Of a stretch of 64,000 nucleotides of DNA, positions 48,492 to 59,040 are shown piece after piece. The stretch is from Lepas anatifera (taxonomy: Eukaryota; Arthropoda; Thecostraca; Lepadidae). Location of the stretch: assembly GCA_034440635.1 (NCBI GenBank), contig JAOTON010000765.1:456501-520500 (forward strand), given 5' to 3'. The notes beneath the pieces were generated by a model, which was not told the origin of the DNA, did not search any database, and worked only from the letters and a program-made list of their open reading frames with translations. Positions within the stretch are counted from its first letter, which is position 1. Each line of letters begins with the position of its first letter. Made by a program: the position numbers and the translations under genes.

Positions 48492-50569
48492 ACAGACAGC
48501 AGTGTCACACTAGAAAGGAGAGAGGGAAAGGTGGCGGGGGTCGCCGTGCCGTGCCCAGTCACCGCTGAAGGCTGCGGTTTCCTGGTTGCGACAGGGCCAC
48601 ACTATCAGTATGCCGAGGGCCGAGGTCTATCTTCTGCAGCGGGGTTCAGTCATCACTCATTACCGACCGGTGGGCGCTGGCATGTTTAATTAGCCAACTC
48701 CTGCACCACCCGTCCGTCCACAGCACTGCCCATGGCGTGCAGTGTTGGGACAGGGGGGGCTGCAACATGGGGACAAATGCGCTCCCAACGAGCGGAGACA
48801 GGCTGCAGAGTCGACCAGGCAAATGCTCTGTGTGTGTAGTTGCGTTTCTGAGCCCCTTGTTTAACTTCCTGGTGTGTTCACACGGAACTTAAGCCATATG
48901 GGAGACGATGGAATGTCGAAGTCGTTATGGAGCTCTGTAAAAGGCGCGAACGCTATTTAATGCTTCCAGCGAAAAGCGCGAACTTCATCAAGGTCGTGAT
49001 CCTTATCTATATACACCGGATGGCCTCATTAAGGTGCGGGTTGCTGGCCTCCTGACTCCTCCATGTGCCACAGAGGGCCACGCACCCATCAGCTGTATAT
49101 TTACAGCGATAATAACAGGCTGATAGCCCTGGACTTGGTTACCGTCCCGTCTAGATGGCGATTCACATTTGCATAAGACGCCGGCGGTGGCGCCCTTAGC
49201 GACGTGTCTACCTGCTGCCACCCCAGTATTGCCATGGCGCCCTCTGTGGGGTTGGTACCGGAGATAAAGCACCTCAGGCATTCGCCATCACAGTGCAGCC
49301 GCGCATGAAATCCAGCACGGCACCGATCAACGTGGCCTTGAAATCCGCCATGAAACACTGACAACGGACTGCGGAAACGACTTGTTCAGCATGACAAACA
49401 CTGATCCTCTCGACCATGGTGCATAGACCTTACAAAAGAGCGTCCCTGTTTCAAGTCGTGAAGGTGTATCCCGGGATCTGTTAGATAAATTGCGCTGGTT
49501 GAGGCTCGGACTCGGTCGCCGATAACCTGGCGCCGGTCCAAGCCGAGCCCGCTGCAACAACGTAAATGGCCACAATCATGCATCGTAAGTCTCGTAAGCC
49601 GCAAAGCCGGAAAAGTCGGCATGCGACAATCGCGTAACACGCACACTGACTGGTCCGACCGCCAATAACGCCGCCGGGGTATTCGCCTCCAATACAGTGT
49701 ATATGGAGGTGACGGACGGCTCAGAAGCTTGTCTGCAGCACGCTTAATTTGTTGCCGCAAAAAAGCATACAAAAAGAAAAGCAGTACTTGCTGTCCTATG
49801 CTACCGACCGAGCTTCAAAAATGTGGTAAAAACAGCAGAGCGTTAGTTAACTTCCTGGGGCGCAGCATGGGAGTATTAAACCCCCCCTCCCTGCCCCTCA
49901 CGTATAGCCTCTGCAGCTGCAGTGCCCTAAAACTCTAATCTCTCCCTCTCTGCCCCCTTCTCGGCAGTTTGATTTGATTATTTGCGCTTTAGGGCACGTC
50001 AACCTGGATTCTCCGCACCCCAGCCATCTACACAATATCACTTCCCATCAAAAATGTTCGCATTCACGTCACCAGCCGAGGTGAAGCCCCTAGCTGATAA
50101 CCTGCCTCCGCTTTCAATAACAAACACGTCAGAGAGTTTATCACTTTCCGGCCAGAACCGGCGCGAAGTTGTGGACAGCACGCTAACAACAATACACTCT
50201 TCCTCCCAGCGTTTGGAAACGACCCAAGCCTTGGTGATGTCACCGTTAGAAAAGTAGCGCCAAGTCTGAGAGTGAGATCCAACTGTATTTTTACTTGTTT
50301 GGCCTTCAGACGGTAATCTGCGAATACCAGCCAATTCCTTAGCAAGGTCAGTGCCAATTTTCGTCCAGGAGGATTATCAGTATAAAGATTCTTCCAGGAA
50401 AAATAATGACTCCCTGATCTGAAGTTAAATAAATTTTCCCTTAAAACATTAAGCAGTGGATTATTTATTTCTAAGCAGTCCAAGACTATCCCATACGTCA
50501 TAATTTATACAATCAAGCATCAAGGTATCATTACTGAACCAGGCGCACCCCGGATAACAGGTCGGTGAA
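48492..50569. other. Intron sequence
   Basis: No exon, transposon or repeat supported by eye. Confidence 0.4.
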
Positions 50570-51420
50570 GTGAACAGGCGTGAAAAAGGTCAACCGGTCA
50601 ATGACAGAACACAACATTTTTTGTCTCTAGCGTCTGACTAGATTTGGATAGTCAATATTTAGGCGTCATTCGATTGACCTCGTTACGGCCAATCGACTGA
50701 TGTATGACATCACCGTACTGGGTAAGAATTTTACAATGTCTCGACCTGAGGTCAGGTCAAGGTCATTATCTGACCTTATATAGCCAATGTGCAAATCAAT
50801 CAACTCACAATGATAGCCCGAAAGTATTGGTATCGAAATGAAAGTTATATCGTCATTTCTTGCAAAGTTACTGACCTAGGTCTGAAACCCTGTTCAATAG
50901 TCCCAGATGGCCTCTCAGATATTGCGGTCTCTCAGAGGTCACAGGTCCAAACTTGGAACATGATCCTGAAGAGTGGCCTAGGATGCTACGATTTGGAAAT
51001 AAGTTATTCTCAGCCGTATCTATAGAAAACAAAAATTGTTGGGCTCACTGCCGTTTTCCAGATGCATTTCTAATGGATAGGTCATGAGCCGTAAATGACC
51101 CAAGGTCATCGATATAAAAATATCGTTACCACAGCTTGTGGTCGGTGGCTGTATCATGTGATATGAATATTGAATCTACAGATTGACCCGATTTTTGCCG
51201 GTGCCCCTTGAAAAAATTGGAGCTCGAGCCACTTGAATTGGCTTGATGACCTGACCTGACTCAATCTTAAAAGGGAAATGTGCATTTCACCCGTCATGAT
51301 GTATGCCAAGTAGGGCGGCGCTTCACTTGGCGCGTTTTCTGGCACCGCCGAAGAGACCGGAAGGGATGTTCAAACACCCCCCCACTGGGGCGAGGGTTCA
51401 ATTCGTTGCACATTTGGAAA
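50570..51420. repeat. Diverged copy of the AGGTCA palindromic element
   Basis: Shares ordered blocks with 29986-30832: GACCTGAGGTCAGGTCAAGG, a block ATAGGTCATGAGCCGTAAATG against GGTCATGGCTCGTACCTGAC, ATCGATATAAAAA, GGTGG.G...TATCATGTGATATGA, GATGACCTGACCTGA and the end motif AGTAGGGCGGCGCTTCACTTG. Clear terminal inverted repeats are no longer visible, so the borders are approximate. Confidence 0.65.
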
Positions 51421-52212
51421 AACGACATATAAGATAGATATACATCATGTTGGGTCTAGAGCAGCATCGTGCTTAATTTTCATAAGTCTAGCTTCAAAAA
51501 TAGCATCAACTGTGCGTTTGAGTCATGAACCATTATTGCTGATACCGATGTCCGCACAATCCATTCCGCAACATAGCCCAGAGGACCAACTTCCAATCGG
51601 AAGACAACCGGCGCAAATGTGATGAGTGATAAAGTTCAAATCTTGCAAGGGCGTCTGACAGCGTCGAGTACCACCGAGCCAATTACAACCAGGCGAGCAA
51701 CGCTTTCGACCTCGTGCGCCATCAAGGACTATGAAGTTTACAACTTCCTGATGAGCTCTTCGATGCGAGAGGTCTTCCCTGTCTGTTGTCCCACGAAAGT
51801 AACGGGTAAAACGTTTATCTCGCAGAAGGAAGTCAGAAGTCAATGAATACACTTCTTGGTTGAGCACTTCCTGGGCGTACATACTGCCTCACCGAATAAC
51901 ATTCGTACGCAGTAATCACTGGGTACAATATGAGACCTAAGGACAACTGAAAGGCAGTGAGCCTGGAGACTCAAACATGAAGATTTGGACCAATCGGGGG
52001 ACCGATTTCATAAATAAATGAGATGACTCGAATCCGCATAGCCTCGTGCCGCTCCGAAGCACACCCGCGACGTCTGTATGACGCGGCATGCAACTGTGAG
52101 CCTAACACTACTGAACTCAAGTCGATAAGACGCTATTGGGTCAATCTCCTCGAATCTGGGATGCAAATTTAGCAAATTGAAGATCACAGCCCTTCGCAAG
52201 AATTTCAGTGTA
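51421..52212. other. Intron sequence before the LINE
   Basis: No supported feature; the final 13 bases (GAATTTCAGTGTA, 52200-52212) are the probable left target-site duplication of the LINE. Confidence 0.45.
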
Positions 52213-53429
52213 CCCCGCAGGGGACCGATTTTCATCTGCTGGACTTGTTGGCACCTGCTGACTGGTCCGGCACATGGATAATTGGGCACGGGATGTGACG
52301 ACACCCGCGACCCCAGTTGGCAGGATGGGTTTCGCCCCTCGTCTTCGGGCGAGAGGCCAAATCGAAACTGCCATCCTCATCCTTTCTTGGCCTTCCTAAA
52401 TTCAAATCCCACCAACTCATTGTTCCTTTTCCTCTTCTTTCCTTATTTCCTTATCTCTCCATGTCTTTCCACCCGTATCCTTTCTGTCCACTCCTAAACA
52501 CCTCTCCTGCCCACTGTCTGCGTTGTCTGGCCCGGCGTGTCTCCGCGGGTGGCGGGGGTGTGTGCATTCTGGCTCGTCTTGAGTGTGGACACCTCGGTCG
52601 CGTGCGGCGCGCGTCTGGGCTGGACAGCGCATACCGACCCTCCTCCTTTTCCAACTCATAACTTCCCAGTTACCAATTTTTTCCCAGTGTTATGGGCGTC
52701 CCCGCACGTGCCTATGATTCCTGGATGGTCTGGGTGTATGTGGGCCTCCGGCTCGTGTGGCTGACGATTGGATCCCTCTAATCGCCGGCCCTGCAGGCCG
52801 GGGGCTCGCTTCTCTCGGACCAGCCGGGAATCAGTTGTGACGAGCAGGTGGTAGTCGCCTGCTCCGATGAGGCCGTGCGAGGGCGCCTGTCTTTTTAAGG
52901 TGTGCTGCGCACCGACCCGTACCCCGGGATGAAGGAGTCCTGGTAGCTGAGCTGAGGGAGGCGCTGTGTTCGTTCGTCGTCCTCTAGCAACACTCTACTT
53001 TGGTCTGGATTTCCGCAAGGGCGGGGAACTCTTGAGGGCATCGACAAGAGTAGCAGCATTGTAAAAGTCTGTTGGCCTTTGGTGGGGCTCGGCTGCCCCT
53101 CCCTCCTTGGGTGAGGTCCCAACTTCACCTGGGGAGGGTGGGGTGTCCGGGCCCCGCCCGGGGTCGTCTAGGCTAGGTGCAAGGGGGACTGTCGTCGGGG
53201 CAGGGGGGTTTGGTGAGTCTCTCTCCCCCTCTGTAACGGCGGCGTCTCCCCCCGTATAGCCAGCCCGTGTGTCGTCTCGCCTAGTAGCACCCTCGTTCGA
53301 AGGGGGGCACACGTTGCTGGCTGAAACTAAACACATTCTCATGGATACTAACACCACAAACCTCTCTCCTCACCCTCCACAGGAGGTCGACACCTCCCAC
53401 CCCCTAGAGGGGGAGGGACAGACCGAGCC
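52213..53429 (+). other. Putative 5' UTR of the I-like LINE
   Basis: 1.2 kb without a long open frame between the probable left duplication and ORF1, pyrimidine-rich at about 52380-52520. An internal promoter would be expected here from family knowledge, but none is visible. Confidence 0.5.
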
Positions 53430-54977
53430 GTGCCACCTGGTCCGCAAAAACCAGCTGCGAAACCGTCCTGTCCCCGTGTCCTAGTGATGCGAGGACGGAA
53501 CACATCCCTTGGGTCACTGTCACCCTTCAAACGAAAAGAGGCGCTTGATCATCTTGGCAAGGTAGTGCGTTGTGAGCGTTTGCGTGATGGAGCTTTGGAG
53601 GTAGAGTTCGCGAAAACCGAGGACGCAGAGCGCGCACTTTCTGTGTCGGAACTGACTTTCACGAGGAAGGATTCTGGTTTCCAAAAGACGTACAAAATTT
53701 TCATTTCTGTTGAAGCGCATCGTACAAAAAACTTCTCGAAAGGTGTCATCCGTTGTCCGGACCTGAGGGGCGTTTGTGAGGAGGAAATTGTTGACGGCCT
53801 TGCCGGCTTTGGTGTAGTTGAGGCGCGGCGTATGAAAACTAGGAGAGGTGCCGAAGTAGAGGAAAGTGACACAATTGTTCTCACCTTCGATAAGACAGAC
53901 GTTCCCGATCACGTATTTGTAGGATATGTCAGAATCGGTGTCCGACTCTTCATCCCATCACCTATGAGATGTTTTCGGTGCCAGCGATACGGTCACACCA
54001 CAACCACGTGTAAGGGGAAGCAAGTATGTGCGAGATGCGGATCAACAGATCATGTAGTCGATGATTGCTTAGCAAATAAGTTTTGTGTTAACTGCGGGAA
54101 AGGTCAGACCCCTCACTCAGCTGCCGACCGTGACTGCCCCATGCTTGAAAAGGAGAAGGAGATCATGGCGATCAAGGTAAAAGGTCGTATGAGTTTCCGT
54201 GAGGCCCGGGAGGCATACGAGGCCCGCTGCCCGCGGAAAACGTACTCCCAGGCAGCTGCCGCAGGAAGTTCCTCACCATCACCACGGATGACCCCGGAGG
54301 AAGTCATTCGACGCCTGACCATTGCGGACTTCGTCCGCTTGGCAGGTAGTATGGGGCTGGTTATCTCTGGCCAGCCCGCCGCCCCGGCTCCTGGGCCAGT
54401 GACGGCACCTCCTCCACAGCCCCCTCCTATGGGGGGCTGGGTCGCGGGAGCGGGGCGCTGCTCCCGCTTCCATCCCCCGCCCCTGGCACCTGCTGGGGGT
54501 AGGGAGCGGGGCAAAGTCCCCGCTCCCGACCACCAGCCGGTTGCTCCTGCTGGTGAACCAGAGACGGCACCTGGTGCCCCTCCCGAATCTGAACCCCTTT
54601 CCGATGCTGAGGGGTGGACAGTTGTGGGAAGAGGGGGCAAACACTCTCCCACGGGGAGGCGCCGCCCACCGTCCCCTATCGTACCCCCTACGGGTGATGC
54701 TCTTGCAGCCTCCCCGACCACACCAGCCTCGCAGCCGCCAAACCCGACATCATCAGTGGCGGCTGTGCGTAGAAACTTCGAGCCGGTAGCGCGGGGGCAA
54801 ACGCCCACTAAGCGCCCGGCTACTGGTACCCCTCCGGATCAGCCCCAGACATCCAGAGCGCGTGGATCCTCCCTGGAGACCTCCAGAGGAGGAAGCCACT
54901 CACGCCCAAAACACGCTGGGCCCACCCCTGGAACGGTCAAAAGGGGCCAAGGGGTGACTATCACCCACTGGAGGTAG
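53430..54977 (+). CDS. LINE ORF1: gag-like nucleic-acid-binding protein
   Basis: A 515-codon open frame; a second start Met lies at 53487 (MRGRNTSLGSL) and may be the real one. The N-terminal third (LGKVVRCERLRDGALEVEF, ISVEAHRTKNFSKGVI) looks like the RRM-like domain of I/jockey Gag proteins. Three zinc knuckles follow: CFRCQRYGHTTTTC, CARCGSTDHVVDDC and CVNCGKGQTPHSAADRDC (about 53976-54138). The C-terminal 200 residues are Pro/Gly/Ser-rich. The protein binds element RNA to form the transposition particle, from family knowledge. The frame is intact. It is followed after 54 bases by ORF2. Confidence 0.85.
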   Translation: MPPGPQKPAAKPSCPRVLVMRGRNTSLGSLSPFKRKEALDHLGKVVRCERLRDGALEVEFAKTEDAERALSVSELTFTRKDSGFQKTYKIFISVEAHRTKNFSKGVIRCPDLRGVCEEEIVDGLAGFGVVEARRMKTRRGAEVEESDTIVLTFDKTDVPDHVFVGYVRIGVRLFIPSPMRCFRCQRYGHTTTTCKGKQVCARCGSTDHVVDDCLANKFCVNCGKGQTPHSAADRDCPMLEKEKEIMAIKVKGRMSFREAREAYEARCPRKTYSQAAAAGSSSPSPRMTPEEVIRRLTIADFVRLAGSMGLVISGQPAAPAPGPVTAPPPQPPPMGGWVAGAGRCSRFHPPPLAPAGGRERGKVPAPDHQPVAPAGEPETAPGAPPESEPLSDAEGWTVVGRGGKHSPTGRRRPPSPIVPPTGDALAASPTTPASQPPNPTSSVAAVRRNFEPVARGQTPTKRPATGTPPDQPQTSRARGSSLETSRGGSHSRPKHAGPTPGTVKRGQGVTITHWR

Positions 54978-55031
54978 GGTCTTTAAGCCTTCCCACTAAA
55001 CCGAAAAGACCGCTTCCATAAATAATACACA

Positions 55032-58000
55032 ATGAACGCAAACACAATAATGCAATGGAATTGCCGAGGCCTCCGTGCAAATTTCTCAGATTTCCAATAT
55101 ATGCTGGCGGAATATAAACCAGTAATAATATGCCTACAAGAAACAAAACTTTCTCCTAACTCAAGTATAAATATCAAGAACTATAACACCTTTAGAAAAG
55201 AAGTTTTCAGTACAACAATTGCATACGGAGGAGTACTGGTGGCGGTACACCACTCCGCCCCCTGCTATAGTATTCCATTAAACACCTCATTACAAGCAGT
55301 TGCCGCCCGGGTTGATCTCGGCCGAACAAAACTAACAGTTTGTTCCATATACCTACCACCAGGTGGCATTATTGATATATCATCTCTCAACAATATTTAT
55401 GATCAGCTTCCCACCCCTGTTGTGCTATTGGGCGACTTCAACGCTCATAATGCTGCTTGGGGGGAGCTACCGACCGCACCTGTCCCCGGGGCCGTACCCT
55501 CGAGCGCTTCCTCCATCTAAACTCTCTCTGTCTTTTAAACTCAGGCAGAGCCACTCATATAACTTTACCCTCTGGCGCCCTCTCCTCTATTGACCTTTCT
55601 ATCTGTTCTCCCTCTCTCCTCACCCAGCTTCATTGGAGTGTTCTTGACGAGCCCTACGGTAGCGACCATTTTCCTATTCTCACCAACCTGACCCTGCGAG
55701 GTGCACCGGCATCCACGATTCCAAGATGGAACCACAAGCGAGCAAACTGGGTGGGCTTTGAGGCTGCATGCGGTACGGTGACTCCTCCCCCGGAGGCCTC
55801 GGCTACTGAAGCCATTGAAGAATTCAACAGAATGATTTTAACAGCCGCAAAATGTTCTATTCCTACCACTCGTGGGCGGCCAAAGCACACCCCAGTGCCC
55901 TGGTGGTCCATGGAATGTAAAGCTGCAATCTTAAAACGGAAGCGGTTTTTCCGGATTTTCAACAAACACACTACAAATAGAAATCTCGTCAGATACAGGC
56001 GTGCGAGAGCTTTGGCTCGACGCACTGTACTTAACTCGAAAAGAAGATGGTGGGTTAATTATGTCAGCACCGTAAACCGTTTCACACCATCTGCACAGGT
56101 CTGGAGCCGCGTCCAGAGTATCCAGGGCAAGCGGCGATCTACACCCACACCTGTCCTCAGTTCGAACGGAGCAAAAATCACGGACCCAAAAAACGTAGCT
56201 GACCTCATGGCAAAGGCCTTCCGAGACCGCTGTAGCAACTCCTCTCAAAGCCAACATTTTCTAAGACACCGACAAATCCAAGAGCGCTTTCCAATAAATT
56301 TCGGGAACGACAACTCAGCCTCCTACAATGTCATTTTCTCCATTGAAGAGATGGAAGAGGCACTAAAAAACCTCAAGAGTGTGGCGCCTGGCAGTGATCA
56401 AATTACCAATCAAATGCTCTTACATCTTCCTGCACAATCTATCTCATCACTCCTTGACATTTTCAATGGCATGTGGGAAAACAACGACTTTCCGGAACAG
56501 TGGCGGAAATCGATTGTTGTCCCTATCCAGAAGCCGGGGAAACCGGGAGACTCGCCTGAGGACTTCCGGCCTATCTCGCTGACCTCTAGTGTCTGCAAAC
56601 TGTTTGAGAGGATGATTAATACACGCCTGATGTGGTTTCTTGAAAGCAATGGTCTTTTATCTAACGCACAATGTGGTTTTCGCCGAGGCAGAAGCACACT
56701 CGACCACCTTATCGCACTCGACGCAGCCGTTAGGGAAGGTTTTATAAACAAACAGCACACAATCGCAGTGTTTTTTGACGTAGAGCGCGCTTATGACTTG
56801 ACTTGGAGGCATGGCATCCTAAAAAAGCTTTTTGACATGGGAGTGCGAGGTCGCCTTGGTTGGTTTCTGTTCAATTTCCTGAGGGACAGGCGTTTCAGAT
56901 TTCGAATTGGAAATTCTTTGTCCGAGGAGCACACACAGGAGAACGGCACGGCACAGGGTAGCGTTTTATCTGTGGCCCTGTTCGCCGTCATGATTAATGA
57001 CATAGGCGATACCTTACCGCCCAATGTCTCCCGTGCCATGTTCGTAGATGACTTTACCATATGGGTAACAACGTCTTCGACCACCACAGCCCAAAGGCAA
57101 CTGCAGCTTTGCCTCGACAGACTGCAGCGGTGGAGTGAAATAAATGGTCTACGCTTTTCAACCTCTAAAACCAAATGCATGCATTTTTGCACCCGACGGA
57201 GGGTATGTGAACATCCTATTCTGAACATCGCGGGCCATGAGATAGAAGTAGTGGACCAGACACGCTTCCTAGGATTAATACTTGACCGCAGACTAACATA
57301 CGCCGCTCACTTTAGAAAGCTTAGAGAGAGCTGTTTTAGTTGCCTTAATATTCTTAAGGTCTTAACCCGCATGACATACGGATCGGATAGAAAAACACTC
57401 TTAACATTGTACAGATCCTTAATAAGATCAAAACTAGAATATGGAAGTGTGGTATATGACTCTGCGACAGAAACATCCAAAAGAATGTTGGACACTGTCC
57501 AAAACCAGGCCCTTCGAATTATAACCGGTGCTTTTCGTACCTCACCTGTTTCAAGCCTGCACGTGGATATACACGAGATGCCACTTGCTTTGCGACGGAG
57601 ATATGCTGCCATGCGATATGCGTTGAAGCTTAAACAGGACTCCGACCATCCTACATATGACACTTTTTTTGACAATAGTAGACTGAGGCGAATCGACAAT
57701 GGTTCTCGCACATCTGCTCGACACCCTGGAATTAGAATCCGTGCATGGCTGAGCGAGGCTGACATCAATCATGAAAGTGTCGAAACCGCGCAGCTGCCAG
57801 CTGCCGAGCCGTGGCGGACGTCCAAGGTCGAGGTTGATACACGGCTACTAGAGCTGACTAAGGGCCTGATGCCGGAAGCCGTGCGTCAAACCTTTCTGGA
57901 ATACTGCTCGTCCAGGTTTCCAAATCATGCAGCCTTCTATACGGATGGATCGAAGTGTGTTATTGGTGCGGGATGCGCGTTAGTAGGTAGCAATATTCAG

Positions 58001-58714
58001 CGACGATATTCACTCCCACGGGCTGCCTCAGTGTTCACAGCGGAATTATACGCCATCTTTCGGTGCTTGGATCAGGTTCTGCGGTCGAGAACCAACCGAT
58101 TTGTAATTTTCAGTGATTCTCTTTCGTCATTACAATCACTCCAATCACTTACGTACAACGCATCAAACTCATATCTTTTACCTCTCATCAGACACAAGAT
58201 ACACCAGGCTGTGAGTCGAGGGAAGTCCGTGACTCTTGCGTGGGTACCTAGTCACAGTGGCATCAAGGGAAACGAACTGGCCGATGGGGCAGCTAAAGAA
58301 GCAGCGAGCAGCGAGCCTTCCCGTGGAATCCGTGTTCCGTACTTTGATATGTTCCCGTGTGTTAGGAGCTACCTCTCCGGAATCTGGCAGCAACGATGGG
58401 ACGCGGACCCCAAGGGTGGCAAGCTGAGGGAGCTGAAGCCCCGGATAGAACCGTGGTCATCTGCCAATGCAGGCAACAGAAGGGACGAGGTTGTTATCTC
58501 TAGACTAAGAATAGGGCACACGTACTCCACGCACTCTTATCTCTTGACTGGCGACCGCCCGCCGGAATGTCCGCGATGCGGCGATAGGCTGACGGTGAAG
58601 CACGTACTGGTGGAGTGCCGTGACTTTGAGCTGGAGAGGAGGCGCTATTTGCCCGGCTCACCGTCGCTAGAGTCGCTTCTGGGGGAATCCCCTCTGTTAA
58701 TTGTTCAGATATAG
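55032..58714 (+). pseudogene. LINE ORF2 with one frameshift: EN, RT, RNase H
   Basis: The endonuclease starts at Met 55032 with MQWNCRGL, ICLQETKLS and GDFNAHNAAWG, in frame 3, then shifts near the G-run at 55459-55464. It resumes in frame 2 with GRTLERFLHL and GSDHFPI. One missing G in that run explains the shift. Reverse transcriptase follows, with KSIVVPIQKPGKPG, DFRPISLTSSVCKLFE, CGFRRGRSTLDHL, FFDVERAYDLTW, GTAQGSVLSVALF and the catalytic MFVDDFTIW (about 57038). RNase H is at about 57930-58310 with FYTDGSKC, FTAELYAIF, IFSDSLSSLQ and NELADGAAKEAA, so all four acidic residues are kept. A Cys motif, CPRCGDRLTVKHVLVEC, closes the protein. Apart from the single shift it appears complete at 1.2 thousand residues. 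Confidence 0.88.
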
Positions 58715-59027
58715 AAATGTATCTGAGAGCAGTAAATTTTAAGGTGATATACTCTCCTACGTAGCTGGGTGTCTGTACAGTTTTATGAAGTAACCTCATT
58801 GATGTAGCTGTCTATTCAAGTGACCAAGAGGAGTTTTTTCTCCCTTTTATCTACTGATTAGCCAGACGTTGGTGGATGGATCACATGTTTAGCATGTTTT
58901 AGGAGGACTACGTTGTTGTGTGTTTTTCCCTGCTTGAGCCTCCCGGATTGTTTGTTCGCGATGTTATGGGCGCCATGTGACCTTGGCTGTCGGCGCGCCC
59001 GAAAACCCCAATGATGATGATGATGAT
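58715..59027 (+). other. 3' UTR and (GAT)n tail of the I-like LINE
   Basis: Non-coding 0.3 kb ending in six or so ATG/GAT triplets after GAAAACCCCA. A short-repeat tail in place of poly(A) is known for I-type elements. Confidence 0.7.
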
Positions 59028-59040
59028 GAATTTCAATGTA

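Larger units (their letters stand above)
52213..59027 (+). mobile_element. Nearly full-length I-like LINE (about 6.8 kb)
   Basis: A two-ORF non-LTR retrotransposon. ORF1 carries three CCHC knuckles. ORF2 carries an APE-type endonuclease, reverse transcriptase and RNase H, and the 3' end is a (GAT)n tail at 59010-59027. GAATTTCAGTGTA before 52213 and GAATTTCAATGTA at 59028-59040 match at 12 of 13 bases and are a plausible target-site duplication, which sets the ends. RNase H plus three knuckles plus a short-repeat tail fits the I superfamily; the exact clade is not resolved. It lies antisense to the host gene in its 21-kb intron. One frameshift in ORF2 is the only clear lesion. Confidence 0.85.
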
